64,000 nucleotides of DNA from the NCBI GenBank assembly GCA_023374045.1, contig CM041778.1, forward strand, positions 292,431,533-292,495,532. The letters are read 5' to 3'. The stretch is from Limonium bicolor (lineage: Eukaryota; Streptophyta; Magnoliopsida; Caryophyllales; Plumbaginaceae). Positions 46,023-59,979 of this stretch are shown in pieces (position 1 is the stretch's first letter; each line of letters begins with the position of its first letter). Made by a program: the position numbers and the translations under genes. The notes under the pieces are model-generated. The model was not told the DNA's origin. It ran no database searches and worked only from the letters and a program-made list of their open reading frames with translations.

Positions 46023-49000
46023 AACTTACAACAGCATGGGGCGACGTGCTTAGCAGTCGCGAAACCTAACTAGTCAACCAACAGCAAGAAAGAAGCACTA
46101 ACCGTGCAACGGAATGGAAAAGGGAGCAGCAACGGAACCCGCGACACAAGTCTACGGGATAGTAATACTTGAATATCACCACCAATGGTATGCTAGCCGA
46201 CTAAGGACATAGTCGGAAGCGGTTAACTCCAGAATTACGACGCCATTAAGGTTGCAATACCTGGCCAATATAGCTCAGACAACTGTAAGAACAAGCATGA
46301 GATATAATCCAATAGGACTACAAGAGTAGTGCCTAAACAAGGAAGGTTTAGTAACCACCACAGATGTGTGGGAACGAGCCACAAGGAACGACACTAAACC
46401 ATAGAGTGGGAATCTCCAAGGATTTGAGAAGTATCCAGATCTACGACAGCCATGTCTAGACCACCAAGAAGCTACCTAAGGGATCAAGTATACCAATTAT
46501 CGATCAATAAGATCGAGGGAAGAGTCAACAAGACTATCAAGTACCAGTGAAAACCATACCGTGATCGGTATGGGTTTACCCAAAAACCACCAGTACCACG
46601 CACTTGCCACGGCAAGTGCAGTAATAACGGGAGCATTCAGGAGGACTTTTAACATACCACAGGTACATAGTAATGTACCGTGACAGCGATGAAACGACTA
46701 TAGGGATAAACATCCAAAAACTGGAGGAATGAAACCTTGGAAAGGCCCGACGGCCTGACCACTGCATGTAGAACATACCAGTCAGCGGAAAGCTAGACTT
46801 GGTCAAGACCACAAACATGGCTATGCCATGTAGAACTTCTTTTAACACGGACCATTGTTTCAAAACCCAAAATCCTTCTTTCAAAACCACAACCTTTCTT
46901 TTAAACCTTGGATTTTTAAACAAAACCAACAGAATTACGGTGAGTGTCATAGAATGATACGAGAGGAGTTGACAATAGAATACTTCACCTAGGCGTGTGA
47001 CGAGCACTACGAGTGTACCCAACTACAGGATGTGGGACAACCGCACTCCGAAGGAGCTTGCGGGCCTGACATATAGTTAGGTAAGTGGTAACGTATCAAA
47101 AAGGTACCCCACGTATGTATACATGTAGTGTACGACGCACGGGAAGTAGTCAACTCCGTTCTACGGACCATGAGTAAATTCAACGCAGAACAACTGGCCA
47201 CCTCAGGCGATCCAGGAGAAGGAACCCGGCTAAGAAATAAGTTTAAAGGAACTCAAAGAATCCATCAGAAGATAAGGAGTAAGGACTAAGAAGTGCAAAG
47301 AGCACAGACTAATAAGTGTAGACATTGGGTATGTCTCAAAGACATCAAGTAAATACGTGACAGCTGGAGGTATACCCAGCTTAACACAGTAAGGCAATCG
47401 CCTAACGAGAACACCACAATACTCAACAAACAGGATAGGATTCCCAAGAGCAATCGCAAGATTACCAAGAAGTAAAATCCATCATTAAAGAGGATATTAA
47501 ACCTAGTCTTAAGCACTAGGAGCAAGTATAAACAGTCTACCCAAGAACGGGAGACGTTCTAAAAAAACCCAAAAGAGATACTCAAATACAATACCACAAG
47601 GCGGTATGGTAATAACACAACATATCGTAAACATTAGCCGGATGTGACGGCATAACTAACAGCACTCAGGAACAATCCTTGAAGAGTGTCTGAGATAACA
47701 ACAGTTGAACAAGCGTCATGACAAGAGCACATGAGCTAGAAGGAACATTCGGTTAGGACACTGAAGGGATTTCACTTAACAGGAAATACCATAAATTACC
47801 AGAAGGCCCGAATTAACACCAGATTGCCTAAAGGGTCTCCTATGAACGGAAGCGTGATGTCACGACTTACCATGGAGCCCAGTAATACCTCCAACCTATG
47901 GGGTACACAAGGAGTGGAAACATGTATAAGCAGCTTGCAAAGAGCATAGCTTGCAGCAGCAAGGCTTAAAAGCCATCAACCAACTATGTTATGCAAACCT
48001 TAACGGTTACATAACCCACACCACTTGATAATAAGACTTGCAAGAGATATTGTCTCATACGACAAAGAAATCAACAACTGGACCATCAATTCAAACCCAA
48101 CATCCTGAGTGGCTCGTAATAATGGCCAACTCAGTGTCACCGTCATTGGAGCATCAGTCTAGTATACAGTTGGCAAGCTTTTAGCTACCTTCATGCTTTC
48201 TATAGCAATGGTAGCACAGAGGCATAAGAATCGTGATGATGCCAACATTGGCCTTGTCCACATGTGGACACTACGAGAAACCCAAGGGAAGGTACCCCTC
48301 GTTAGCCTAAGACCACCAATGTGGTAAAGATGTGAACCCTTGGAAAGGCTTCCATCTATTATAACAGAAAAGCCTACGCATATAGATATTTCCAAGGGGC
48401 GATGGAATAAGGAAATGAGATTTCCAAACCGTTATGACTTAAGGAGTAAGCATACTCCGTATGCACCCAAGCATGTGGTGAACCATTGTGTAAACACTAA
48501 CATAGCAAACTTGTCATAAGACCTATGAGTGGAAACAAGCCTCTCAACAAGAAATTCCATTTACCAATGACAGAGTACTCTTCAATTGGAGAACGGGACC
48601 AGAAAACCCTTGAAGCTTCATGGGATATCCCGGTGATGTACACACAAGTAAAACTACACAGCTAGAGCCTATAACCAATGCTCAGCGTTCGGAAAGACAG
48701 TAATTCTCAAAAGCAATCAATGCGTGTGCACATTGCACACCATGAATGACCAACGCTCAAGAGAGCTTGTAACCCAATAAACCACTTCATCCTTGGGCAA
48801 CCAAGATACTTGGTGAGTTGTATCATAAATAATGAGGGAATGTGAGGTAAGCTAACCTACACACGAAACCTAAAATGGAAGAACATCTCCACATTGGGAG
48901 GATATTAATATTGCGGTATGCTACGACAACCGTCATACACATGAACATTGGAAACCCCAGGGTATTCATACCATAAGGGAATGGTGCCAATGACAATGGC

Positions 49001-51345
49001 AATGAGTAAAGAGAAACTATCACAGTAACAGAAACAGTAAAAACGATGTTGTATAATGAGTAAGAATACGGTGCGCAACAAGCGACCGATATGAGGAAGT
49101 AGCGGATAATGACACAGAGTATAAGTACGAGATGACAGGCAAATATTCCTTCCTATCACATAAGTGACTTACTGTCAAGCGTTTACGCCTCTGCACTCTG
49201 TATGACTGAGTGTTTTGGCATTGCACTTGTTCAGCTAAGGATCTAATGAGATGGCTAGGGATATGGAGGATGTAAACCGTAGTAAATCTTTCCTTTCACC
49301 ATGAACATGGTACTAGTCAATTGAGCAAGCTTAGTAACAAACCGTGCGGCCTAAGGCCAAAGAAGCACGAAGAGTGTACAACACACTAACAATCACAAGA
49401 TGTGAATTCCATTGGAGTAAAAGGTGAAAGGAGACATATCAAAGTCACTAGGACCGATGCATATAAATACAAGGTCATACAAGTAAAGAACACTTGTACT
49501 GAACCAGAAGAACTGGTATGATTTAGAAGCTAGTGACAACAGAGGAAGCACTACAGTTAAGTGGTGACTTAACCTCGCCTGACAATAAGTCAGAGGAACT
49601 TAACGAATAATCGTAGAAGCACGAATAGCATGTGCAGAAGATTACCAGAGAGCTGGTTATAAATCTTAAATTCATTGAGTCCAAACACGGTGAAAGAATA
49701 CCGCATTTGTTTAGTAAACCTTATTCCCATAATAGACGGATAAGAAGCTGATGTATAGCACATTAAGGATAATAAGAAGGGTGAATAACTCGAGTATCAG
49801 GGTCGCGCAGCAGAAGCTAATGGGCCCTAGCTAGGAGATAATATACCTAGTAAGTATAGAAAATGGCTATTAATGCCTTGAAGCCTAATAGGCTAGAACC
49901 GAATTAATGATGAGTTAAATAAACTCATATAGAAGTCCTTGGTGCAAAGACTAAACCATTGGTATGGTTAAGATCCCTATGACCAGAGCATATTGTATAG
50001 TACACGGTAGTGAAGCTAAACGCTTCAGTTTGCCCGGACTGATTAAACCAAAGTTTAATAATAATAAAATATGGTAGATTACGTGGGCGTAATCCCTTTT
50101 AAGGGGGGTAGAGCGAAAACCGCTTAATGTAGGTTTTGTGAATAAAACACATAAACCATAATGTGCATAGCACAAATGAGAATCCAATTGATGATTGATA
50201 CTATGTTAAATAAACATAAGTATTCATTCATATTGTAATTATGGTAACTAGGCATGAGAGATGCAAATACCATAGGATGAAAATACCCATCGTGTAACCC
50301 CAGTGTAAGAGTATTAGTAAAAGAAAAGTAATGAGTAGTGGACGGAGCTCCACAAGTATTGTAGCCTTTGAAGAAGTAGTACGAATGAATGAGAGTAGTA
50401 GACGAATGAAGTCTAGGGGTAGTGTATACGTAGGTAAATTATTGGAAGTAAATTAAGGACAACTAAATCTTACAAGTATGGTAATCCCTAGTTTGAATAA
50501 TTGAAACGATGGAGGGTATAATGGATGAAAGTAGCGAAGGTTGATGAAATGAACACTTAGGTATTGAATCACGGAGTAAAACATTTGGGAAGTAGAGTGA
50601 GGACGATTGATGGACTGATTCCATCCTTTGGAGATGTTTGAATCTGTAATCGCGACTAGAAAGAGTAAAAAGATAGAAAATGAAAATAGTTAAATTATTT
50701 GTTTGTTTGAAACTGATGTGGGAAGTCGAACTTGATCCTGATCAGATCAAGGTAAACCGAACACAAATTGGGGTGGAAGGATAGTTCAACACTGGTGCTG
50801 ATCACACCAGGGTCGAATGATTCTTGAAGCTCCCCTCAAGTGGTCACAAGAATCACACATAGGATAGAAGTAATGGATATAAATTGGAATTCGGAGTTGT
50901 GTGTTTTAGAAATTTCTAATTAGTAGTATTGAAAGGATTGGCTTAGACATGAGAATAAGGGTTGTTAGAAACTCATACCGGAGAAGATAGTAGTGTAACA
51001 TGTTGTATTATTCCAAGGGCAGCAGGATATAAAGGAGTCCTGTGTCTAGATGACCTGAGTGTGTGCGGGATTGTATGTGTATTGCATTGCTTTGAGGATA
51101 GCCTTGCATTGTATGTATGTATAAATTTGGTAATGAGGAACCGGATGGTCGGTAGTAATATGGATTGGAGTAATGATTGTGCATTAGTATGGTATGGTAT
51201 AGTATGTAGGAACCTCGAGTAACAGATTTGGGAATTGTAAGGAGGAGGAGTGTATAACCTTTGTCATAAACTGGTATGAACGAGCAAGTATAGTAATCCC
51301 ATAACCTCGAACAACTTTGAGGACAAAGTTCTTAAGGGGGTAGAT
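46023..51345 (+). mobile_element. Decayed internal region of an older gypsy-type element
   Basis: It lies between an LTR 3' end and a polypurine tract followed by an LTR start, so by position it is an element interior. No domain could be read. Stops are frequent on both strands and no reverse transcriptase or integrase motif is recognisable. The final TTTGAGGACAAAGTTCTTAA before AGGGGGTAGAT resembles the pol end of Tekay/Del-like chromoviruses. Two near-palindromes occur at about 50729-50750 (CTTGATCCTGATCAGATCAA) and 50792-50815. Confidence 0.5.
51327..51345 (+). other. Polypurine tract before the older 3' LTR
   Basis: AAGTTCTTAAGGGGGTAGA directly precedes TGAAATACCCC. A similar AAGGGGGGTAGA occurs at about 50103 but is not followed by an LTR start. 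Confidence 0.6.
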
Positions 51346-53377
51346 TGAAATACCCCGAACCTAAATATAGGGATTAAAATTAACCTAATATGTATTTAAG
51401 GGCCTAATGGTACCTAATTAATACTAGTAAGGAAAAATAAATCCAAAAGAATAAATAAACGCTTAAAAAGCGGAAAGCGCTAAATAAGCGTTAAACAACC
51501 ATAGGAGGTATGAGACCTCGGTTAGCGTAATATAAGGATTCTAAAGGCTTAATTAAGTCTAAATAAATATTAGGGAACAAATCCCGAAGAAAACGGATCC
51601 TTAATATGGATTAAAAACACTAATGAACATTAAAGCGCGTTTTCCGAGGTAACCGGGAAAACGTGACTTTAAGCGGGTCAAATAGACTCGTAGCAATTTT
51701 GGTCAACTAAATAATCATTAATAAATATTAGTGAAGCTTTAGAACCAATAAAATCAATAAAACGAGGAATTAGTAAAAAACTGTCAAAACGGGAAGTTGT
51801 GGGGTAAAAGCACAAATAACGCAAACTAGTGTGTCCAATATTGTAAATAAAAATTTAAAACCCACATGGGCTGTGTGAGTGTGTCCGATTTTGAGCCCCA
51901 TTCACACCCCTCTAATTCCCTTCTTATGAGCAAAAAGACAAAACAAATAAAAATCAAAAAGGTACTACTTTTACTACCTCACATACTCTCTCTCCTCTCA
52001 CCCTCTCATTCCCCACTCACGTACAAGCCCTCCCTCACTCTCTTTCTTTTCTTTCTTCTTCTTCCCAAGCGACATCCATGGAGATTTGAGCAAACACACA
52101 CAAACTTCCTCTTCTCTCCTCTTGTTACTCCATCAAACCTTCTCCAAAAATTATAAAAAGTATACCATTGTGTTCCTCTCTTCAAGGAGAACATTTCCCT
52201 CTTTTCAAAATCCGAAAAAGAGCATTTTCGTTTTCATGGGTATGGAGCATTTGGAGCTTCAAGACTACCACTAGAACCACCTTCTTCTCCTTGTCATTTT
52301 GAGGTAAAAATGTTCTTGAAAACTTACCTTTTTCTAGCCCTTGTGGGCAAAATGAAATTTAGACTAAACTCTTGTTTGGTTCCTTTGTACTCTAGCCGAT
52401 TTTGGCTCTCTTGGAGGGTGAGAAATGTTGTTCTTGAGCTATTCCAAGCATTACCTACACTCTTGCAAGGTAATGAAACTTCTAAACCCTAAAACTTACA
52501 TTAAGCTTTAAAGGTTGAAAAGGGTTAGTAGTTAATTGCACTTGTTTTATGTGTATTGGGTGATGGGAATGGAGTTTGGCAACTCCATTCCCCCATATGG
52601 CCGATTTGGGCAAGGAAGGGAGAAGAGAAGAAGTGGAAAAGAAAAGAGGAAAATGAGAGCTTAAGGTAAGAGCTCTTTCTTGAATGGTAAATTTAATGCA
52701 TTGGAGTAATGGGGATGGATAACCAATTTAAAGAACCCAAAACATTGTATTAGAATTGTAGTTGTGGAAGTTTGAGTAATTGTGAGCTTGTATTTGGATT
52801 GTAGGCCTTAGATCCAAGTATTGTGTATTGGTATTGATATTGTTGTTTGATGAAAGTATTGGAGTATTGGTATTTATTTGAGTGCTGGTAGGACCCTTGT
52901 ATGGGTGTGGCTAGATTAGGAATGAACTTGATGAAAAAGTGTGTATGTGGAGAAGTAAGAAAAGCAGGTGAACTATGGCGAAATTTGGTAGGAATCATGT
53001 ATTTAAGAATGACTTGGTGAATGGGAGAACCAAGGTGTATGTTGGATTGAGTAGGTATGTTTAGTAGTGATGAAGTGGTAGTTGTAGTATGAGAAATAAG
53101 AAGTGCAAAATCTGTAGCAAAGTGTATAAAAATGCAATGGAGAAGTTAGGAAAAATTGGTGAGTAAGGATTGGTAAAAAGAGTGTTGGACTTGGGTATAG
53201 ATATTGTAATTGCTTGTAAATGGATTGGGATGGTAAATTGGCATTGGGAGAGGGAACTAGGTATGGAGAAAATAAGAATCAAAATCTGTAGCAAAACACA
53301 ACTAAGGAAAAGTGGTAAGTGCTGGAATGAAAATGTAGAAAATATGTGTGTGGAATGGTATGAAAAGGAGTAATGGA

Positions 53378-53382
53378 TTAGT
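53378..53382. other. Left target-site duplication TTAGT
   Basis: TTAGT abuts TGTAACACCCCC and is repeated exactly at 60437-60441, immediately after GGGGTATTTCA. Confidence 0.8.
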
Positions 53383-53919
53383 TGTAACACCCCCGAATAA
53401 CGACCAACAATCAAACGACGCGCCTAACGGTAATACGAGATGTCTACGCAGCGGTTCCTACTCTATTCGGGTGCTACAGACGCCAACTACCCACATGGTT
53501 GACAGTCCTCATTACCAACTCCAAGTTACGGTCTGAATGACTGGGATCTAAACCTTAACCAAATCCAAGTACGAACAGGAATTACGAACCAAGTAACGAG
53601 AGTCTACAACATAAGTTCTTAATCCAACAACATAAACCGAAAGTACAACCCATACATTAAAAGTATACTACTAAAAGTCTTGCCATGTGGACTACCCCTA
53701 TGGTAGTCACCCTTGCCTACTCTCTGTTATCGTCTGGCACAAGACCTGAAAAAAATTGGGTGTAAAGGACTCAGCAACTATGCCGAGTATAAACGTGTGA
53801 AGCCCGTATGTTACCGGGCCACACGACTAATTGGTCGAATATTATTAAGTCAATTTTACATGCTATGATAAAGCAGTAAAGCACACATCAGTACATCATG
53901 ATATCATACACGCTCATCG

Positions 53920-54050
53920 GTAGCATAGCAATATCAGCAAGCAACCAAGCACATCTTGCAAGAAGCACAGCAATATCAATAAGCAACCAAGCACAACTTG
54001 CCAGTAGCATACAATGTCAAACACGCAGTCCAGCACAATGAGCTGCCAGT
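53920..54050 (+). repeat. 42-bp tandem repeat
   Basis: Two close units begin at 53920 and 53962. Each has AGCAATATCA, then AAGCAACCAAGCACA, then CTTGC. A third, diverged unit follows from 54004. Confidence 0.8.
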
Positions 54051-54144
54051 GTAGCAACAACAGACATGTAATTATAGGACGTGTGCGTAGGTACATTATA
54101 CCATCGATCCTCGCTATGGGATCATTCAAGAGATTGCGTATTGT

Positions 54145-54412
54145 TTTCTTGTTCTCATTACATATGTTTTCCTTTCTTCTCTTGCACCGAGTTAGGGGAT
54201 ATAGATTAGATCCCGAGACTTTGTTATGTAGGTGCTATTCATTCCTTGTTTTCTTAAAGGATCACATTTGTGACTTTCTCTTGTTTGCTTGGTCTCATTA
54301 CACAAGTTTTCCTTTATTCTCTGGCACCGAATCAGGGGATATAGATTAGATCCCGAGACCTCATTATGTAGGTGCTAATCGTTCCTTGTTTCTTTAAGGA
54401 TTATTTGTGAAT
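54145..54412 (+). repeat. Two-unit repeat of about 140 bp
   Basis: Both units contain GGGGATATAGATTAGATCCC (at 54195 and 54335), preceded by TTTTCCTTT and followed by TTATGTAGGTGCTA and TTCCTTGTTT. Confidence 0.8.
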
Positions 54413-54460
54413 TCTTTTATCACCGCACGTTGGAGGTCGTCTCCTCCATAGCTAATCCCT

Positions 54461-54605
54461 CATTCCCGGCGTCATGCGCCGAGAAAGCGGAGTCGCCTCT
54501 GGACTCCAGGATAAGCTCCCCCAATTTGTCACTCCCCCATTCCCGACGTCATGCGTCGAGAAAGCGGAGTCGCCTCTAGACTCCAGGATGTGCTCCACAC
54601 AGAAG
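54461..54605 (+). repeat. 77-bp tandem duplication
   Basis: Units begin at 54461 and 54538. Both run CATTCCCGRCGTCATGCG, GAGAAAGCGGAGTCGCCTCT, GACTCCAGGAT and GCTCC. They are nearly identical. Confidence 0.85.
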
Positions 54606-54710
54606 GGCGAAGGATCTGATGCAGATACCAACTCCCGAATATTCCATACCGCGCGGCCCGAGCTGTTGTCTTCCCGGGTTATTCTCGTGTTTCACAGTTG
54701 ATACTTTTCG

Positions 54711-54975
54711 TTTCATTATCATTGTAATCTCGACACCATAGTGGGTGTCATTAGCGGTCCTCTAAAGTTAGAGAGGATTTGTCTCTTTGTATAGTTCTTT
54801 TGTTTTGTCTACGTGGTTCGTCATGTCTCACCAAAGGAGACTTGCTCTTCATTATCATTAATGAATAGACACCATAGTGGGTGTCATGGTAGTCCTCAAT
54901 GGCTTAGAGAGGAGTTCCCTTATAGAGTTTTCACAGTTCGTTGTGGTTCTCGTTTAGGTTTCCCTTTGTGTAGTT
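54711..54975 (+). repeat. Two-unit repeat of about 136 bp with small inverted repeat
   Basis: Both units carry ATTATCATT, then GACACCATAGTGGGTGTC (an inverted repeat of GACACC and GGTGTC), then TCCTC, TTAGAGAGGA and GTTCGT. The shared core starts at 54733 and 54869. Confidence 0.75.
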
Positions 54976-55539
54976 TCTTGTTTACATAGTTCGTGGTGTT
55001 TCATCTCAAAGTTCCATAACGCGAAAGGGACTAAACTACTGTGTGCGCGCAAGTAATATGCAACAACGATATAACAATCACATAGGCAAGATAGGCAAGC
55101 AATCCAAGTTCATGCTTTAATCTTATGTCATTTTCACACATAAGGCACACAGCACACAAGCCGTGTAACACGGCAACATACGAACCACACATGTCCATAC
55201 CTTATTTAGAAGCAAGAGTTGTATCACACACAAGATCCCGGTTGGCGTTCGTCACGGCCCTAACGTTAGTTAAAAACAATTTGTTAGTTTCTATGATTCC
55301 ATGTACAAACATTGTGACATTTTCCCTAGCTTACTTTATGCTAACGTGTGGAGCTCCCTAGATGAATCTTTAAATGCTTAGTTCCTACTAACCCTTAGAA
55401 ACTTCCCCAATACTAACCTTAGACTTAACTTAACTCTTAGTACATTCACAACGTCACCTCCCACGTTAACTTAGTCCTTTGCTCTAGCTAATGCTTTTAG
55501 AAGATTATAAGCCCTAACATGTAACAAGTTTATCTAAGA

Positions 55540-58500
55540 TGGAACCTTTATTGGTCTGAGGTATATTCTATCCTTATCTAACTAGCTATGTTTTCAGCTC
55601 ATTATCTACACAATAACTCCTAAGATATTTCCAGAATTTGCTTGTATCGAGACACAAAGTTTCCAAAACTGAAATAAAGTTCCTGCATATAACCTTATCT
55701 TATCACACTTTTAAGGTTCCTAATGGTGTCTAAACTTCCCAAGTTGTTTGGTAAGTTTAACTAGATGTATTAGGAGGATTTTGGGTTCGGTATCAATCTA
55801 AAATCATGCCCATAACACCCATGCAAATCAGTTGTACAGAAGTTATAACTTTACCGAAACTGAAACAACATCCCTGTGTAACTTCCATTTAATCTTGCTG
55901 TTTTAGGTATCAAACTGTTTCTTAATTTCTCCCAACTTGTTTACTCTCTTAAGTAGATGTATTAGCAGGGTTTTAAGTTCATTTCCAAGCCTATGCAACC
56001 CTCTTATGCCCAATGTATTGCAGTTATACAGGAACAGCTCCTTATCGAAATTTCTGAAAAACAAACTGGTGTATCTCTTCTCTATTTAACCTGTTAGCTG
56101 GGAAACCGACTTTCAAGCTTCTTCCTAGATGTCTACACTCTTAGCTAAGTGAATTAATCAAGGCTTAAGTTCCTTTTCCAACCCAAATAAGTACTCATAT
56201 TGCATCTGTACTTATTCATACTGAGATGACATATTAACAAAAATCTGGAAATCAGAATCGATGCATTCCTCTTCTTCTTCTGTCAGGTTGTTGCTTGACC
56301 TCTAATTCATCCCTAAGGTACTTATATCTTACTTGAGTGTATTGGTTCAGTTTTATGTTCATTTACCACACGATAAAACCCATATAAAACCTCTGTAACA
56401 GGGTTACACAGAGAGCACAGGTTTCAGAAAAAAGAACTGAAACCAGAAACTTAATTCCTGTTATCTGCTCCTCTTGCTTTTCTGTTCAGTCACTAATCTG
56501 TCTGTTAATTTCCCCCAATCTGTCTACCCATTTAGTTAGGTGGTTTACCATGATGTTAAATTCACGAACAGACCCAGGGCAGCGTTGTTAAAGTGATAGA
56601 AACTTACTTATGCTGAAACAAGAAATTTCAGAAACTAACCCATCTGAAACAGGAACTGATATTGATCTTTCCCCCAAACTGTTTAGCTCCTTAAATAAGG
56701 GTCTCAATATGATTTTACCCCTAACTCAAGACTACACAATGTAGTTAATGCCACTGAAAACTCATTGTACAGAAACTGCATTGTTGCAGTAAACAGAAGA
56801 TACAAACTGGTACAACTTATCCTTTCTCCTCTCCTCTAGCTTGCTCTTTATTCTTTGATCTGATTTCCCTTCCTTCCCTCATGGTTTACACATGTAGTTA
56901 AGTGTTTAATCCAGAATTTTAAGTCTAAACAAACCCAAAACCTCACTGCTAACGCTACTGAGTTTTCATTAAGCTGAAACCGAGAACTGTGAAAACTGAG
57001 ATTAGATGTAGTTTCTACATTCTAGTTCTTCCATTACCCCTTTCTAATGTGTTAGCTTGTTTTCTCTAGCATTCTCAGTTACCTACCCCTATCCTAATGT
57101 GTTTGGAAGTTTCTACGTTTATCATTCAGCCAATACTGACTTTATATTGTCTCTGACATCAATTAGGCAGAGGCATAGGTTGCAGAATTTGGACCGCATT
57201 TCTGCACCAGTTTTTTTTTTTTCTTCCCAAGATGTTTACAGTTCAAGCGTTTGGTCTCAGTTTATCACAAAGCACCTATTTACTTGGTTAAGTGTTAGTC
57301 ATAGTTTTACTTTCAAAACAGACCCAACTCACCTGGCCAACATTTCTGAAAACTACTCACACTGAACTGGTAAACATTGCAGAAACAGAAAACATGAACT
57401 GATATAGCCTCTCTATCTCCTTTCTGTTTATTCATTGATCTCCTCACTACTTCCCTCATATTGTTTAGCAAGGTTTTTTTTTCTTTATTACTTTTACCTA
57501 AAGCTTTCACCCAAGTAGCTAAGCGTACTACAGTTGTGTACTCAAAACAACTCAATGTAACTTTGGTAATACCCCTGAAACGCCCTTATACTGAACCAAC
57601 CAAAACTGCAGAACTGCAACCAACAAAAACGGGTATCTTCTTTTCTATCCGTCTTTTTATTCACTAACCTGACTACTAACTTCCCCCTCATTGTTTACAC
57701 ATGGAGTTAAGGGTTTTATCAAGCATCTTCGACCCAAAACAACCCAACAATATGGTTAATGCTATTGAATTCTTATTACCCTGAAACTAAAAACGGTAAA
57801 ACTGAGGTTAGATTAAGTTTTCTGCAGCTTCCAACTTCTACCTTCTATTTTAAGGTGCTGACTGGTTTTCATTTATCCCTGAGTGTCTACCCACCAAGTT
57901 AACTACTGTGTCACGGTTTGACACTCCAAACAAATCCACAACAACAGTTTCATGTTACTGATATGGCCTAGCACTGAAATGAAAGGATTAAGAATCTGAA
58001 GCGTGAATCTGCTAGCTTCTTCCCCTACTTTTTTTTGATCATGTACTTGCCTTTCAGTTTGTTCACACTTAGTCTCACGTTTTAGTACGCCCTCAGATGG
58101 GTCATTAAGCCACTTCAACTGTTAAATTATTACATGCAGATTAGTATGCCGGAACCGGAAAGTCTCAGAAACTGAAAACATACACTGGCCCTCTATCTTC
58201 TATCCCTCTGTTTATGCCTGAATTCAATTTCTAGTTCTGCCCCAGTTAGTTGATGGTTTTACTAAGGTTTTAACTTTGAAGCAGATTCACCGCAACGTTA
58301 TTAATACTACTGCCATGTTCTAATACTGAAACCGGAGATTGAGCAACCTGAAAACAAACTGAAATCTAAAACTGATTTTCCTTTTCTTCTGTTGTTTTCA
58401 CGATTCTGTTTCTCTCAAGCTTTCCTCCATCTGCTTACCCACTTGGCTAAGTATCTTATCAGTAGTTCTAAACTTAAACAGATCCAAGATCTCATGGGTA

Positions 58501-58560
58501 ACACCTCTGAATTTCTTTACAGAAAAGTAATTGTTATAAGATCTGTACAGAATACTTGGT
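55540..58560. repeat. Degenerate tandem array of roughly 190-bp units
   Basis: A recurring order can be followed about 15 times: TCCCYCAA-TGTTTACYC, then TTAGTTAAGTG, then GGTTTTAAGTTCA, then ACAGACCCAA, then GCTACTGA, then CTGAAAC-AGAAA, then a CTCTTCT-rich tail. Anchors occur near 55735, 55929, 56116, 56308, 56510, 56670, 56870, 57450, 57680, 57873 and 58418. Units are far more diverged from each other than those in the Ogre 3' zone, so the array is old. Nothing in it codes for protein. Confidence 0.65.
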
Positions 58561-59979
58561 TAGCTTAATACCTTGGGTTTTTTTTTTCTTTTGTTTGAAG
58601 TTGCTCCTTCCTGGTAACTTCTTGGCACAACGTGAGACTCTCAGAATCTTGATCACTCGACAGTAATCTGAGGAAAAATTACCCACCAGTTGGACTTGAT
58701 AGATCAGGGAAATAGATGGGTGAATCGATGGGGATTTCAGAGGCTTCACTTCAGGTTATTTTTTTTTTCAGAAGGAGCAATGCACAGCTCGTGTTCAGGG
58801 ATTCCTGGAGCAATGCCTATAAGACTGCAAGGGAATTTGTGCATGTGATACACACAAGTGGGTCTCATCCATATTCCATTTTCATTTTATTTTTCCTCTC
58901 AGGCACCAATAAACAGATGGGACAGGCTGTGAAGGAAACTGATCGTAAGCTTACCTTGGTCTGTCATTTTGAAACAGAAATTGGTTGTTCTTCCTGGAGA
59001 GCTTTGGCACTCTTCATGGGTTTGTTTCACAAGCGATGTCACGCAAGTAATGAGGAGGAATGAGTCAGGCAGTAGGAAAATATTCTCGGGTATGAAAACA
59101 GAAAAGAATGAAAGGACTGAAGCAACATGTTTCTCTCTGAGCTCACAGTCTTACCGTAGCAGTTCTTGGAGAGAGTATTTAAACAAAGCTGATTCTTGAC
59201 TCACTTGGAACTGATATTCACACCAGCGTGGTATTGGTTCTTATCAGTTTTTTTTTTTTTTGGAGACTGATGCAGCAGTGGCAAGGAGACTTGTTATACT
59301 GCAAGGGTGGAGTTTTCGATCAGGCAAAAGAGAGAGTTGGAGTTCACTGATTAACCAGGAAAATGCAAGAGTAAGATGCCAGTTCTTTTTCGAACAGGAA
59401 ACAACTAGACAAGGATGACTCAAGAATGGGTTTCGATCAGGGAAGAAATCAGGTAGTACAGCAGCACGGCCATGGAGGCCTAGCTTACCTTCACGCATGG
59501 AGAACAAGGTAGCAGAGACTCCTGAATTCCTTCTGGCGTGAGCATGCAAGTGAGGAGAATGAAGAGGAGTTTACATGGGGAAACTCTAAGCACCTGTTAG
59601 TGGGAAGAAGTTCCGATGAATGATCTGGTGTGTGCATGAACTGAGGCGTGGGAGTTTTGAAAAAAAAGGTTGCTCCATGCCTCTGTGTCTCTCGATTATT
59701 TTTCCGAAATCAAGGCTGGGTAAATATATACTGCTTTCTTTCTTTTTGATTCAGGTTGTGTTACCAAAACAAAGGAGTCACGTGCTTGATCGAGAAGAAT
59801 GAGGGAAGGTGCTGTTTGAGTTAAGGGCGTGAATCGATCAGAACAATAAATCAGTCTACATCGTAAGAGGAGAAACAGAAATTATGTCGCCTGGTCAGAT
59901 TCTCCATGTCCTCTTCCTTTTTTTTTTGTTACTGTAATCGTCGAAGTACTAATTTAGTTAACTGGGTATAAGTTATCGA
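58561..59979. other. Unassigned part of the inserted LTR
   Basis: It contains several runs of 8 to 12 T (near 58578, 58759, 59251 and 59920) and no recognisable gene. ORFs of about 100 codons at 58716 (plus) and 59549 (minus) show no known motif and are probably chance. Confidence 0.5.

Noticed and set aside
46560..46660. Possible Gag zinc knuckle in the decayed interior (CHGKCSNNGSIQ)
   Set aside because: The spacing does not fit C-x2-C-x4-H-x4-C and no flanking Gag sequence is readable.
51866..52492. Short ORFs in the older LTR as a host gene
   Set aside because: The reading frames are Ser/Leu-rich translations of pyrimidine-rich LTR sequence, with no motif.
58716..59063. ORF of 115 codons as a small gene
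   Set aside because: It contains a T-run translating to Phe and no recognisable domain, and it lies in repeat-derived LTR sequence.
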